Positions 1 to 12,079 of a DNA stretch of 64,000 bases are shown piece by piece (the first letter of the stretch is position 1; each line of letters starts with the position of its first letter). The notes beneath the pieces were generated by a model. That model was not told the origin of the DNA, searched no databases, and saw only the letters and a program-made list of their open reading frames with translations. The stretch comes from Oikopleura dioica (lineage: Eukaryota > Chordata > Appendicularia > Copelata > Oikopleuridae). Location of the stretch: positions 7,262,501 through 7,326,500 of the forward strand of contig OU015568.1 of assembly GCA_907165135.1 (NCBI GenBank), in the 5' to 3' direction. A program made the translations under genes and the position numbers.

Positions 1-278
1 GAAGAATCTGACGATAGAATGAATGTTCTTTTCCTTTGGAGGAAAATCGATAAATAAATCCTTACTAACCTAGATCTGTTCTTCTTCATAATCGCCTCTG
101 TAGTCGGAACATTGTCCAGCGCGTGCATACAGTAATGCGAGTCGACTTCGACTTGAATAAGATTGGAGTTGTAGTACCGCAGGTCATTGCAAAAGCGACA
201 ATATAAAAGTCTTTCTTTTAGGTTCCCTCTATTGCCAGGAAAGCTCAGGACGAATTCCTTATCGCGAAAAAAAGACAT
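1..278 (-). CDS. dctn4: Dynactin subunit 4 (p62), 5' part, runs off the left edge
   Basis: Subunit of the pointed-end complex of dynactin, the dynein activator. The first exon (278 down to 70) encodes about 69 residues. Its key stretch is a zinc-binding-like module: LLYCRFCNDLR, then VEVDSHYCMHALDN, then an EAIMKKNR end, which follows the DCTN4 N-terminal pattern of paired cysteines, the EVDSHYC segment and the KKNR block. The exon ends in phase 2 at a GTTAGT donor, and a CAG acceptor lies at 8-10, so bases 1-7 start the second exon. The start chosen is ATG at 276-278, because it gives an N-terminus close in length to the family's. The rest of the gene lies outside the window. The family call rests on recalled motifs, not a search. 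Confidence 0.8.
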   Translation of the reverse strand, partial: MSFFRDKEFVLSFPGNRGNLKERLLYCRFCNDLRYYNSNLIQVEVDSHYCMHALDNVPTTEAIMKKNRSRLVRIYLSIFLQRKRTFILSSDS

Positions 279-1680
279 GCAAACATGGAGACGTTTTAGA
301 TAAGAAGAATTCGACAATATTCTTCAACCTAATTCATGCGTAGCGCATGATACGTTTATCATCCCTTTTTATTTAAAGTCTGCCTAAATAAGTTAGACTG
401 GGGACCATTTCCTGCACAAGGGTTTCGCAACGGTACCGTGTTTGTACAGTACGCGTTCTACATCGTACAGTGTGCATTTTTCCTGTTCAAAGATATAAAT
501 TATAGAAACAGTGTTTTCAAGAGAAAGTTACTGACACCTAAGCTTCAATCGAAACAAATCATTCTGGTCTCAGCAACCTGCGTAAAAAACCTGAGTCAGG
601 ATTCGAAAACTCCTCTTCTGGGCTTTTTGCTAAAGCTTTTTCAAATCCTGACTCAGGTTTTTTACTTTGGTGCTGAGGCCATATCATAATAAAAAAGCAA
701 TTAACTTTGCTTATTAATTCTAGTGGTATCTAAAGAATATCTTCCCTTTCATGGCCATCTTTTGAGATCCAAATAAGTCGCATTTGGCAGCTGCTGATCA
801 TGATTTTCTAACTTCACCATTTTCCCCAATTTCAGTTTTTTTTTTTCCAAATTCCAAAGATTCTTCTTCGATCCCTCTTATCAGTAAATGCGATGGGCAG
901 TTACATCTAAATCTTCATCGAAGTCAATTATAATTTTATTATTTTTTGTGGAGATTCGGATAATCCGTGGGGACACTCGGCCAAAAATGTCCCTCTCAGC
1001 AGAATGACTAATGGCTTTGTGGCCTACGCGGAAATGACGTAACTCCATTGGCCAGTGCGATGGGAAGGCGTGGGCGACAATGGCGATTTCCAAATGCGAA
1101 AGGCATCTTCACAAGCTGCCGATTAGAAAAGAGAGAATGCAGCAAATTTCAAATCTCATAAATAAACCCTTTTCTACATTTCTAGATATTTATCGACTCG
1201 GAGAAGACATCACAGAGCTTTTTGAAATTCGTCAAGATCAATATAGAGTCATCTTTATTGGCCTATATTATAATAAAATTATCTTCGTCACAATTTTAAT
1301 ATTCAGTTCCAGTTAGAAATTATATCCAATAATACAATTAACGTAATAATATACAATTTTATTATTGACGTCACAAGTATTTCTTGACAATATCTTATAA
1401 TTTGAAAACCTTTTTTCTAATAGAAAACTCAGCATAATTTTATTTATAGATTTCTCTCTTTTGAATTCTGATGATTTTATCAGTCAAATCGATCATTTAT
1501 ACTCTCCCCAGAATCCACCCTTGATCCACCTTTATAATTTATTCATCCGTTTCTTTTTCTTATGGAAAACCGTCATTATTGCGACCATCAGACACACAAA
1601 ACAGAGCATTTTTCGTAGCAATGACGTTAATTTCTTACGCTAACGAATTTTCTCCTTAGACTGGAAAGTCGGTACTGGGG
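279..1680. other. AT-rich intergenic stretch upstream of DCTN4
   Basis: No gene is supported here. The stretch holds one palindromic element (569-677, listed separately) and an ORF at 1080-1316 with no clear family. It should contain the DCTN4 promoter, but I see no distinct core element. Confidence 0.4.
569..677. mobile_element. Short palindromic element, family A copy 1
   Basis: A 109-bp inverted repeat. The left end reads CTCAGCAACCTGCGTAAAAA then CCTGAGTCAGGATT; the right end is its reverse complement with few changes. No coding capacity. Five longer copies of the same ends occur at 27984, 29057, 29753, 39052 and 41341. This copy lacks the GAAGCCGC/GCGGCTT inner hairpin of the others. 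Confidence 0.75.
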
Positions 1681-1684
1681 TTAA

Positions 1685-2517
1685 TTTCCCGACAAAACCA
1701 ATTCTCATTTTGTCGCTCCAAAGAAGGAAAAAGAGTTTTTCGATCGAAGGGACAAATTCATCCTCCAGCGAGTGAAAAACAACCAACCACAGCTGGGTCG
1801 AGTTGTTTATGACTTTTCTGAATACACAAGGTAATTTTACAATTTAGTAATTATTCTGGAATTTCAAGCATTAGTGTCTTTGGGCTTTATTGGGCACTTT
1901 ATTGTTCAATCAGTCAAAATTGTCTTTTATTGGTACGAAGATTCAAATTTCTGACCAATTTAGTTAGTCAGGATAATTTTATTAAAATTATTGATAAATT
2001 GCCAAGTTTTGCAAAAGAATCTAGAGCGGTGTATTCTTGTGTAGGCGCTTCCGGCGCAAATAGGACGATATTTGCATAACTTAGAATTTGAAATGGCAGT
2101 CATTTATGATCTTGACTTTTTTCCTTCAGAATTGGCAATCATTGTTAGCTTGAGTGAATCCAATCAACAGGAAAGGCTTTTTATATTCTCATTAGTCGCC
2201 ACGCGTATGCGTACATACAGTACAATACAGTACATCAATTTTGAAATGACGAGAAAATAAGCTCATTACAGGCGGCCTTTGCTGCGAGTGAATGTCCAGT
2301 ACATTTTTCTGACACCAGTTCAAATCATCAGGATCAGGTAGGGCAAAATTCCATCCATTCGATTCCCTAACCAGCTCGTTTTTAGAAACAATACGTCGAG
2401 GAATTGTATGACTATATAGCTGAATTGACGAACCGAACGTATAGAAGACGGAAAAAGAAAACATCGACCAGTAGTATCGACTTCAGTGAACCCAACTCGC
2501 CGCGATGTCCAAGGTAG
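1685..2517 (+). CDS. 3' exons of an unidentified gene whose stop overlaps the EIF5 start
   Basis: I do not recognise this gene. Two linked exons look real: 2272-2337 (acceptor TTACAG, donor GTAGGG, 66 nt, phase 0 to 0) and 2386-2517 (acceptor TTTTTAG). The last exon encodes KQYVEELYDYIAELTNRT, a run RRRKKK, and a serine/proline-rich end that stops at TAG 2515-2517. A further candidate exon upstream (about 1685-1830, ending in a GTAATT donor) encodes FFDRRDKFILQRVKNNQ and a DFSEYTR end. Its phase does not join directly to 2272, so an exon between them is missing or it belongs elsewhere. The stop codon lies 13 nt past the EIF5 start in another frame, so the two genes overlap. The 5' part of the gene is not resolved. 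Confidence 0.4.
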
Positions 2518-4248
2518 TTTATTTTTTCTAGAGCAGTAATGATTATGTAACCAATTATTATTCTCTCGCGCAAAATAATTACCCATAAAAATGAGAGGAT
2601 CGGCTGTAAGTGGCGATATTCAATAGTTCAGTTAAATCAATTCTAACAGCGCGTTTTCAGAAACAATATAATGTTAACCGAGAGGTTAATGATCCCTTCT
2701 ACCGATACAAAATGCCCGGAATAGTGGCGAAAGTCGAAGGCCAGGGAAATGGTATCAAAACCGTCATCGTCAACATGGTCGACATCGCCAGAGCGCTAAA
2801 CCGAGAGCCAATCTGTAAGTCATCCCCTCCTTCCCTTCCTTTTCAATAACTTCTTTAGTTCCAACAAAATACTTTGGAATGGAATTGGGAGCTCAGACTC
2901 AAATCGACGAGAAGAACGATCGATTCATCGTCAACGGATCTCACGACGAAGCAAAGCTCCAGGACATTCTTGGTAAAGAACACTTTTAATTTGCCCCTTT
3001 CATTGATTTTTAGATGGGTACATCAAGAAATTCGTACTTTGCTCCAAGTGCGAGAACCCAGAGACGACTCTGACTGTCAAACGAGACGACATCATCGAGG
3101 TATGTCTCATCGTCTTTTGATAAGACCTTCCCTTATCTTTTCTTTCCAGTGCTGCAAAGCTTGTGGTCACAAGGGCCTGATCCGCAGCATGGCTCACTCG
3201 CTCTCCAACTTCATCGTTCGCCAACACAAGAACAAGAAGATCGCTGACAAGGGCGCCAAGGGAAAGAAAGGCGAGAAGGAGCAGAAGTCGACTACCAAGG
3301 ACATCTACGCCGGCGAAGGAACGGAAGATATTGCCAAGGCGAAAGTGAACGGAAAAGCTGCCAAGGACGAGTGGGAAGGCGAAGAATGGGCGGAATCTGA
3401 TTCCGAGGACGAAGATGCTCTTGCGAGCAAGCTGTCTTTGTTGGAAATGAAGCCGTCGACGATGTCAAGCGAGCAGAAGGGCGAAGCGTTCGAGCTGTAT
3501 CTGCAGCAGTTGATTGATGATGGTTCCCTTCCGGAGATGATGAAGGCAAAAGAAAAGATCATGCAGATCGTGCTCAAGGCCGAGTATTACGGGCTCAAGC
3601 AAAAAGGTAAATCCCTCCCTTACTGACAAAAATTGATCCTCAATCTTATAGCTTGCTTCGGTTTGTTTGAAAAGCTCATGCCAAACGGCGAATTCGTCCC
3701 GGCCATGAAGAAGTACCGACCGCTTTTTGTTTTCATCAATCGAAACATGGACGAGACTCCCGATTTGAAAGCGATGAAATACTGCATTTCCGCCTTGGAA
3801 GTTTTCGTCAACGAGCACAACTTGACGGAAAAGATTGCCATCTTCCTCAAGGTAAAGAACAACTTGATTGGGAGCGCATAATTGACGCTGCTTGTAGATC
3901 ATGTACGACCAAGACATTTTGGACGAGGAGGCAATTATCGAATGGGGCGACTCGAAGCCATCGAAGAAATATATTTCGAAGGAGCTGAGCGCGAAGCTGA
4001 AGGAAACCTCGCGCAAATTGATCGACTGGCTCAAGACTGCCGAGTCGGAGTCCGAGGAAGAGTCCGACGACGATGATATTGAAATGACGGATAAAAAGGT
4101 AAACATTGATGCTTTCTAATCCTCTCTAATTTCTGCCTACTAGGTCGCTGGAATTCACGAAGTCGAGGAAGAAAAGGCCCCCGCGCCCGCAGCGGCTGTT
4201 GAAGAAGAATCCGACGATGGCGAAGATGTCGACATCGAGGATATTTAA
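2505..4248 (+). CDS. eif5: Translation initiation factor eIF5
   Basis: GTPase-activating protein for eIF2 and a scaffold of the 43S/48S pre-initiation complex. Eight exons (2505-2513, 2661-2814, 2859-2972, 3014-3099, 3150-3606, 3652-3851, 3898-4098, 4144-4248) join in frame to 441 residues, near the family's usual 430. The N-terminus has the conserved FYRYKM, the arginine-finger region, then [18 protein letters not shown] and a C2-C2 zinc ribbon (CSKCENPE ... CCKACGHKG). A lysine- and acid-rich linker follows, then the C-terminal W2/MIF4G-type helical domain with EEAIIEWGD and KLIDWLK, and an acidic tail ending DVDIEDI. The first exon holds only three codons (ATG TCC AAG). A likely acceptor (CTTCAG at 2480-2485) lies upstream of the ATG, inside the preceding gene's coding sequence. 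A poly(A) signal AATAAA is at 4417-4422. Confidence 0.96.
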
Positions 4249-4416
4249 TTTGTATTTCTTTTTGATTTTTTAATTTACGCATTTCGCAGTTCTGAAATGC
4301 CCAAAATCCAATCCCCATTATTATTATTAGCTCCATTTTACTTGCTACTGATTTCATGAAAAAAAACTATAGCTCGCCTTTATTTAAAAAACCAAACCAC
4401 GCTTCTCCCAATTAAT

Positions 4417-4422
4417 AATAAA
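4417..4422 (+). terminator. Poly(A) signal of EIF5
   Basis: AATAAA about 170 nt after the EIF5 stop. A second AATAAA at about 4588 could also serve. Confidence 0.5.
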
Positions 4423-4705
4423 ACTAATCAAACTACTATTTTCTTAGCTGAACAAAAAAACTCTTTCTTACAAAAAACCCAATAATATTAATCTGCCCAC
4501 GAAAAATTGATCTATCAAGTTTAAAATATTCAACATCAGTTTCATAGGTGCATGTATGTTTTTTTTAATAATTTGATCGGTCTTGAAATAAAATTTCTTT
4601 GAAAAATCTTTGTTGTTTGAACTTCCACTTTCTTAGTAAAGGCATTATCTGAAAAGCGCGATATTTCGCTAGTATATTTGATCCGCTCGGGTTTTTGTGC
4701 GTCGC

Positions 4706-5355
4706 TCAATTTTGAAAAGAGCTTCTTTTTTCTTTGAGAAGAACAATCGATTCTTCTGGGAAGGCACCAAGTGCAGAATCAGAACAGGGCACTTGCCAGG
4801 CCCCGTGACTATTTTTTGCATATTCAATGCGCAGCTCTAGAGTCTTTTTCTTGAGTCGCGGAGAGATAAATAAATGAGGATTGACAGAGGTTTCCAAGAC
4901 GCGGGTAGAAAATTAACGCTCTATTAGGGCACTGACTCAGGTTTCTACACAATTCGTACGGTTTAGCATCAAGTTGACTGTATTTAGGGCTAGAATTAGA
5001 CGAAAAAGAATTCTACTGAAGATAAATACTAGTTTGAAACTTGTTAAAATAAAAATTTCTTGAATATTTTCCATGCGAAGTGATCATATATTCTTTTTTC
5101 AGCGCTAGAAATCCGAAAATTCAAGAAAAACTTTTTGAAAGAAGGTCAATAGGAAAGTAGGTCAACTTGATTTGGTGGGAATTTCCATCGATATTCATTT
5201 CGAGACCGATAGAGTTGATCATGTTTTGCGATGTCTTCTGCTTTCACCTCGATTTTCGCCAAGAGAAAAACAACTTTTATGATAACTTCGATATTTTTCG
5301 GCTTACGTAGTGTGCGAAACTTGAAACCTCTCATGTGTCGGGTTATCAACGACAT
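4706..5355 (-). CDS. Possible small gene, unresolved, divergent from the SLC22 gene
   Basis: I do not recognise a product. Two minus-strand ORFs lie here: 5355-5146 (69 codons, with AEDIAKHDQLYRSRNEYRW near its end) and 4897-4706 (63 codons, basic then mixed). A TATA-like TTATATAG lies on the minus strand about 20-30 nt upstream of the 5355 ATG, between this ORF and the SLC22 start at 5454. That suggests a divergent promoter. No splice pair joins the two ORFs convincingly, so this may be one two-exon gene, two short genes, or noncoding DNA. A solo end of the family A palindrome (GACTCAGGTTTCTACACA) sits at about 4932. Confidence 0.2.
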
Positions 5356-5453
5356 CAGTGGAAGAGTTTGATAGCGTGGCTATATAATTGCTCCGCGGGT
5401 TGAGGAAGGCATCATTTTTTAAAAAGAAAAATTGTTCAGAAATTCACTGCTCG

Positions 5454-8400
5454 ATGATCGGTTTCGACACGATTTTGGAGAAAATTGGTGGGTCTGGCAA
5501 GTACCAGTACCGACAGGTGAGATTTTTTAACAGTATGAATGCTGCTCGAGCCCTGTAGCACAAAAACTAACACATAAAACCCAGAAGGAAAAACAGAAAT
5601 GGACAGGTAGTAAATTTATTATTTGCGCAACGATTGATTTTGCGATGTGAATGCTGTTAATTTAACCAAACCTCGCTGATTTAAAATGAGAAACCCAACA
5701 TTTGATCTTCTTGATTGAAAATGAAAAGAAGAGTTGTATTCGGGCCGCTAAGATTGATTTCAGTGCATGCCACTGGTGTTGGTACTGCCGCTCATGTCCT
5801 GGCATTTGCTTGGAAACGCTTTTCTTTTTGCCATTCCGGAAAAACGCTGCCAAATGGATAAAATTGTGCCTGATGCTTGCTCGAATCAACTCTCCCTCCC
5901 CAATGGTGCACCTCCAGTTTATTTCTTCTTTTTGAATTCGATTTAGGGATGGGAAATTACTCGCTTGGGGAAAATGATGATCTCCTGCGGCATCTATTCA
6001 TTGTGAAATCTGACGATGCAAAGAATGGAAATTGCAAATACAGAAAGTTTCCGGATTTTAATGAAGATAATTTTCAGAGCATATGCAATGATTTACAGAG
6101 GTAAATATTATATATTATAGATTTTTTCCTTAGATACCTGAATTACCCATCACTTGGTTATAGTTCTGATTTCATTTTATAACTCTTGGATACAAAGGCA
6201 GTCCGGAAACATTCTTTTATTTAATTATTCACCAAAAGAGGGCGCTAGAAATCGAATGTCACAGCGGGATTCTCCAAAGATCTTGATAATCTTCTCATTT
6301 CTTCGTGTGAGATCCCATATCTGATCACTTGATTCTAGTTTTCCCGAAAAAACTTTGTACAAAACGGCTGAAAACGGAACGAACTTCCGCGACCCCGTCG
6401 TTTTAGCGAGCTTCGAAAAACTCGCCAACGACCATGGTTTTACTGAATCTTGGTACGAGGACGAAACGAATTATATCAAGTGCGATGCTTGGTATTACGA
6501 CGATACTTTTGGCGTGACTGGTTTGACTGAGAATAACTGGGCTTGTCCTGGCTCTGCTCAACAAAATCTACAGGTGAATTTTCTTTTGGAAGGAGATGGG
6601 AATGATGGGTGTTTTAGATTGCTGTGATGATCGGTGTCTTCTGGGGTTCTCCTCTCTTTGGCTACACTTCTGATAAATATGGTCGAAAACCCACGATTGT
6701 TGCGTGTCTTTCTCTCTGTCTGATTTCCATGTCGATGATTCGCTTCGCTAGGCCCGGCTTTACGTTAATAATCCATCACTTTTTTAATTACTCGTTTCAA
6801 TAAGCGAGCATTTTTCAATCAAAGATCGTTAAATTCCAGTTTTTACTCACTTCTTTTTAATTTTATGAAAAGCCGACTAAAAGACACAGTTGGTGGGCTT
6901 TGCTTGCTCTGCGAATGTTTGACGGCGCTGGCGCTATTGGAGCGATTGCTGCTGCTTTTGTCCTAATTTCTGAAGTTTTTGAAAGTGTGGGTTATCACAA
7001 AATCATGGTGCTTCAAGTGGCCCAGGCTTGCTTTGGCATTTCCCAAGTTGGCCTTGCTTATCTAGGTATTGTCCCTTCTCCAGCTGCATTTTATTGTCTA
7101 TTCTAGCGAAGGGATTGGCTGACTGGAGCCCCTTGTCGACCTACATCGCCGCCCCATGCCTCCTCGTCATTTTCATCCAAGTCTTCAACGATGAATCTGC
7201 TCGATGGCTACTCGGAAAAGGCTTCACCCATGAAGCAAACGAGCTTTGCAAGAAAATTGCGAGAGTGAACGGCAAAGACGTTGAAAAAAATTATTTTGGT
7301 TCGCAAGAAAAGTTAAACGAAGAGGAAGAGGATGGAGAAGTGCAACAAGAAAGCTTCCTGCTTGCAATGAAGAAGCCGAGACTTAGAAAGACGATTTTGA
7401 ATCTGTGTTATCAGGTTGGATATTTTATTGCAATATAAACTTATTCGATGGTATACAAATGTATAGTACCAGAAGGGTCTTCTGTAGTAAAAAGTGCCAC
7501 CAAAAAATATTCGAAATTAGGAATTCATTTTATTCTCTAGCGGCTAGAGTCTAGCCTATGCAAACTAACTATAAACATCATTCCGGGTTTTGTTTCATTT
7601 TCTGTTCGTATTATGCCATCCCCTACTTTCGATCTTATTTATACGATTCACGATCTCTCTGGCGCTATTTACAATCAGAGTAATTCAATCAGACTCTTTA
7701 GTTCTTACTATTTACTTGCCCCAGAATAGTATGTTACAGCGTCTAATAAAAACTTTAGTGGTTTATGCTCTCGGGTCTTTACTACACGCTGGCGATCAAA
7801 GCAACTGAGTTTGCCAAAGGCAAGCCGCATCTAAGTTTCTCCATCTCTGGTCTTCTCGAAGCTCCTGCTTGTTTTGGAACTCTTATTATGTATCAATTCA
7901 TTGGTTTGTATCTCTTTTTGCTTTCAAAGTCTAAAAAATATCTAGGTCGTCGACCATCGACGTTTTACATGGAAGTTATCGGTGGTCTTTCTCTCCTTTT
8001 CCTGATTTTTGCGGAACCTGGTTCTTCTATCGCCAATACTCTTCCACAAATTGGAAAGTTCGCGCTTTCAGCAGCTTATGGAGGAATCTACATCTATTCC
8101 GCGGAGATCTTTCCAACTTCGATTAAGAATTTCGGCATTGGAATGTGCTCGGCCACAGCGAGAGTCGCTGGAGTCGGTATGTAAACTTTTTAAGAATCAG
8201 ACAATATATCGTCTTTCGTAAAATCTAATATTATTTTCTAGCCGCTCAAGGAATCGAGATGATTCCAGCTCTTTGTGGGGTTCAGAAAGAAGACGATTGG
8301 ATCAGTTGTGATAAGATCCCATACTTTACTTATTGCATCCTAACGATAATTGGATGTTTTCTGATGTTTGGTTTGCCAGAAACCAACGGTCACACATCGC

Positions 8401-8637
8401 CAGATTCAATAAATGAAGGAGAAGCATTCGGACAGGTTTTCCCGCATTTTTCTTTTCCAGAATTCATTTTCTTTTTAGAATCAAATGAGCCTGACAGTCC
8501 AAATTTTGAGCTGCAACAAATCTGCTGTCACGAATCTGGGAAAAAACAAGTCAAACAATAATCTCGAAGTTCCGGATCAGGAACTCCACCCGCTCACTCA
8601 TTCGGCTGATGACTCGGGCCCAGAAACTGACCTTTAA
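5454..8637 (+). CDS. SLC22-type organic ion transporter (major facilitator superfamily)
   Basis: Plasma-membrane transporter of the organic cation/anion/carnitine (SLC22) family; the substrate cannot be read from sequence. Eleven exons (5454-5516, 5764-5905, 5947-6100, 6339-6573, 6618-6763, 6890-7065, 7107-7414, 7759-7903, 7946-8176, 8242-8435, 8479-8637) join in frame to 650 residues. The N-terminus MIGFDTILEKIGGSGKYQYR is the family's opening. The first helix ends in LFAIPEKRC, followed by a large extracellular loop with several cysteines. The MFS loop 2-3 signature is GYTSDKYGRKP. FDGAGAIGAIAAAF lies in helix 4, and the helix 10-11 loop has YSAEIFPTSIKN. A cytoplasmic tail of about 80 residues ends DSGPETDL. 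Most introns are 40-60 nt; introns 1, 3 and 7 are longer. ATTAAA lies just after the stop. Confidence 0.9.
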
Positions 8638-8639
8638 CT

Positions 8640-9950
8640 CTCGTTATCCATTTATTTATTAAAAGATAGAATGCCGAAATAGAATCTTCTCAATTTCTCT
8701 CACTTATAATTATAACTAATCGAGCAGTATTTACCTCTTTCACGGAAATCAGCCAGAAAAAGCGCAATTTCCTTTTTTTTCTCTTCTTCTTTCTAAGTTC
8801 AACTTACACTTTTTTCACACACTTATTACTGTAGTTCTAAGTTGGGAGACGCTCGGTTCGTGTACCAATTTCCTCAAAAGTCCAAATTTGATGTAGCAAA
8901 AGAGACCCTATGCGCTCCGCGCCTGTCTTGTAGGAACCTTTGGGAGTAGTTTAGTAGTTTTTTGAAGGAAAAAATATGATCTGGTAAAAAAAAATATGGT
9001 ATTCGAATACCAATTTTTGGTATTCGAATACCAAAAAATTTTGGTACACGAATCGAGCGTCCCCGTCTAAGTTCACTACACTCTCTTCTGTTCTTTATGA
9101 AAAAAATCTACGACCAGTTTCGCTCACCTGTTATTTCCTTTAAAAATTGATCACATTTCTCTGTTCGCAAGTTGCAAAATGTTGAAAGTTGCGTTATAGC
9201 CAGAAAAAAATCCTAGCGTCTCAAGACTTTTTACGGTGTTAAACTTTGTATCATTGCTTTTTCGCTTTATTTATTGAAGAAAGGCCTGTTTTCGTGTTTG
9301 ACAGAAAAATTAAACGATAGGAAATTGACTTGATTTAGCAAGAAAGCTCTCATTGAATGATTTTATGAAAGAAAACAGAACAATCGACTGATAAAACAGG
9401 TCTTGTCTTCCAAAATGCCGCCATTCGTAATTTATTGCTGTTTGAACTTTTATAAATTTTATCTTATTTAATTTATTTTTTAACATATCGCTCGTTGATT
9501 TACTGTTGATTAGTACCGACTTCCAGAGTGAAGTTCTGGAGCTTACAATGTCCACCTGCCGATATTTTATTACTAGTATTTACTTAATTATCTCATCGCT
9601 TCGATCTTCCATTTTTAGATGGCGGATTCGTTCCTATCATTTCCTAGTCGATGATCGTTTCCTCCAAGAATTTTTGAGGTGAGCTTGCGAATAATATTCC
9701 TTTCGAAATTGCAAACTTGTTCATCAACTTGACATTTTGGTAAGCATTTTTTAAGGCCGGAGAATTTTACGCTAATTTTTTTTAATCAAAGAAACTGAAT
9801 TCATTGATCTTTTTTATTTGAGACAGACTTGGGCTGAAATAGAACGTGGCTTTTTAGAGAAATTTAGGACTAATTATGAAGCCGATTTTTATTTTTATCA
9901 AAGAAGTACCCAATGAGAGAATTCTATGGATTCAACTCTAAAAATGATTT
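8640..9950. other. Intergenic stretch between the transporter and the GCNT-like gene
   Basis: It contains one hAT-like MITE (8844-9065) and otherwise AT-rich sequence with no supported gene. Confidence 0.4.
8844..9065. mobile_element. Short hAT-like MITE with 8-bp target duplication
   Basis: The element is 222 bp. Its ends are imperfect inverted repeats of about 24 bp (GACGCTCGGTTCGTGTACCA on the left; the right end reads TGGTACACGAATCGAGCGTC). It is flanked by the direct repeat TCTAAGTT at 8836-8843 and 9066-9073. The middle holds a second palindrome built from GGTATTCGAATACC. No coding capacity. An 8-bp duplication is typical of hAT elements. Confidence 0.75.
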
Positions 9951-9953
9951 TAG

Positions 9954-11499
9954 ATGGTGGACAAATACCTATTCTACGCCCTCTGCCTCGCAGTCATCGT
10001 GTACATAAAGTCTGTATCTATCTATGATTTCGCCAGCCTCTCCCTCGACAGAAGACAAGCCAGTACCTCTTCTTATTGTAGATTCACAAAGCCACACGAG
10101 AACTTACCCGTTGAACGAGATTTCCACGTAAGCTGTGATGCCATCGCCAAGGTAAAAAATCCTTCATCAAAGGGCTAGAATCATCTTTAGAACGACCAAT
10201 TTATGCACAAAATGCTCGAGCTGAAGCTCCTTCGCGCTAGAAAAGAAAAAAGAGTTCTTTCGAGCAGCTGGCACGACGAAGCCTTCACGCACTTTATCAG
10301 CCACAACAAATGCCCGAAATTCATCAACGAGCGAAACTACGTCATGCACTCTGTTTCGAAGGAAGAAGAAGACTTTCCTCTAGCGTATTCTTTCGTCGTC
10401 CACAAAGATGCAGGGCAAGTAGAAAGGATTCTCCGCGCCGTCTATCGCCCGCAAAATGTCTACTGTCTCCATGTCGATAAAAAGTCACCATCGGCGTTTT
10501 ACAACGCGCTGAAGGATATTGCGAGTTGTCTACCGAATGTATTTCTAGCGAAGAAAAGGGAAGACGTCGTGTATGCCTCCTACTCGAGGCTACAGGCCGA
10601 TCTCAACTGTATGGAAGAGCTCTTAGAGGTACAAACAACCATTTATCGACAGAAATAAACCTTTTCAGCATCGAGTCAAGTGGAAATATCTAGTCAATGT
10701 CTGCGGCCAAGACTTTCCGCTGAAAACAAACCGGCAAATGGTCACCTACCTTCGCTACAACTATCCATACAACGAGATTGAAAGCTTCATTCTACCGCCA
10801 ACGAAGCAAAGCCGCTACTCGATGCATTGGGAGATTCAGGCTAGCGATGGAGAGTACGACAAGATTCCCAAAATGACCAAGACGAAAAAGATAATCCTCC
10901 AGGTACGAATATTCATTTTATCCAAAAAATATTTTTATTGTAGCAAATTTAAAATTCTATGGCGGATCTGCGTATCTTGTCGCTACTCGAGAATTCATCT
11001 ATTGGTCTCTTCACAACGAAACGATCCGAAGCATCTTTGAATGGTCACGTGACACGTATTCTCCCGACGAAATGATTTGGGCTTCAATATCGCGAATGCC
11101 TGGTGCTCCTGGATACCGCCATCCTCATGCGAAATGGGATCTCAATGAATTACAGGTAGAGTTTCGAAAGAAATATTTCCGAATGAGGCTTTAGACTTAT
11201 TCGCGCATGGTGAAATGGCACTCGCTAGAGGAGATCGACCAGGTGCCGGAAGAGGACCGCGTTTATCCCAAATGTCACGGCTACCATAAACGAACTGTGT
11301 GCGTCTATGGCACGGGTGACGTCGGATGGGTAAGTTCACTCGCCAAATTCCTAGAAAACAACTCACTCTCTTTCAGTTGCTCCAACAAAAGCACTTCTTC
11401 GCCAACAAATTCGACCCCAATTACGACGACTTCGCGCTGCAGTGCCTTGAAAAAGTCCTCCGAGATCGCGAAGTTATCGACGCCTGTTCCAATTCTTAG
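9954..11499 (+). CDS. Core-2/I-branching beta-1,6-N-acetylglucosaminyltransferase-like protein (GCNT family, GT14)
   Basis: Type II Golgi glycosyltransferase expected to add GlcNAc in beta-1,6 linkage to O-glycan or poly-LacNAc acceptors. The N-terminus has a short cytoplasmic end and a signal anchor ([16 protein letters not shown]). The GT14 domain shows [23 protein letters not shown], then [12 protein letters not shown], the loop [21 protein letters not shown], the [12 protein letters not shown] block, [11 protein letters not shown] and [10 protein letters not shown]. Exons: 9954-10151, 10191-10628, 10669-10902, 10944-11155, 11195-11329, 11377-11499, about 446 residues. The exon 3/4 junction (GT at 10903, AG at 10942-10943) is one base out of frame, at the short A-run 10945-10947; all other junctions keep frame. 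I favour a base missing from the assembly. Poly(A) signal at 11737-11742. Which GCNT paralogue this matches is not decided. Confidence 0.88.
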
Positions 11500-11736
11500 A
11501 ATCTTTTATTCCCCAATTCAACCAATTTTTTCCTTGCCTTTTCTTCAAAAAATTTCTGTCTATGCACTGTCAAACTTCTGATTTAAAAAAAAACGTAAGC
11601 TCTTCTTAGTTCCAATTTTTAATTGTAAATATTTTATTGCTCTTGTAGATTTCCATTTTTTTATTTCTGTATTACTCTTGTTGATTTCGACAATTTGTAT
11701 TCTCATCTATGATTTCTGTATTTATTTTTTTGCTCC

Positions 11737-11742
11737 AATAAA
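11737..11742 (+). terminator. Poly(A) signal of the GCNT-like gene
   Basis: AATAAA about 240 nt after the stop codon. Confidence 0.5.
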
Positions 11743-12079
11743 GTTGCTGATTGAATTCGATCCCGAGTAATATCATGCCATTCTCCTTAAAATGCATCAG
11801 ATGAGATAATTAAAATTATGAAAATAAATATTCTTTTCAACAAAGATCCTTGGGTTCTTTTCCGTCCAGATAGCCCGTAAACTTATCTATCTATTTGCTC
11901 TGTGCTCGTTTTCCGCATGGCGAGATTATAAAAACCATTTTTATAAAATACTGCAAATAGGAGGCGGACTTAGTGCGCCATCGGACCCTGCATCCGAATT
12001 TTTTAATATTTTTTTTGCTTCGGAAAAGATGAAGATTTTCATTTGGAAAACAAGTGAACAATGAAAAAAGGGGCTTTTT

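Noticed and set aside
1080-1316. ORF resembling a RelE/HigB-type protein (EIRQDQYRVIFIG)
   Set aside because: The likeness is limited to one short stretch; there is no partner gene and the AT-rich context gives no support for a transferred gene.
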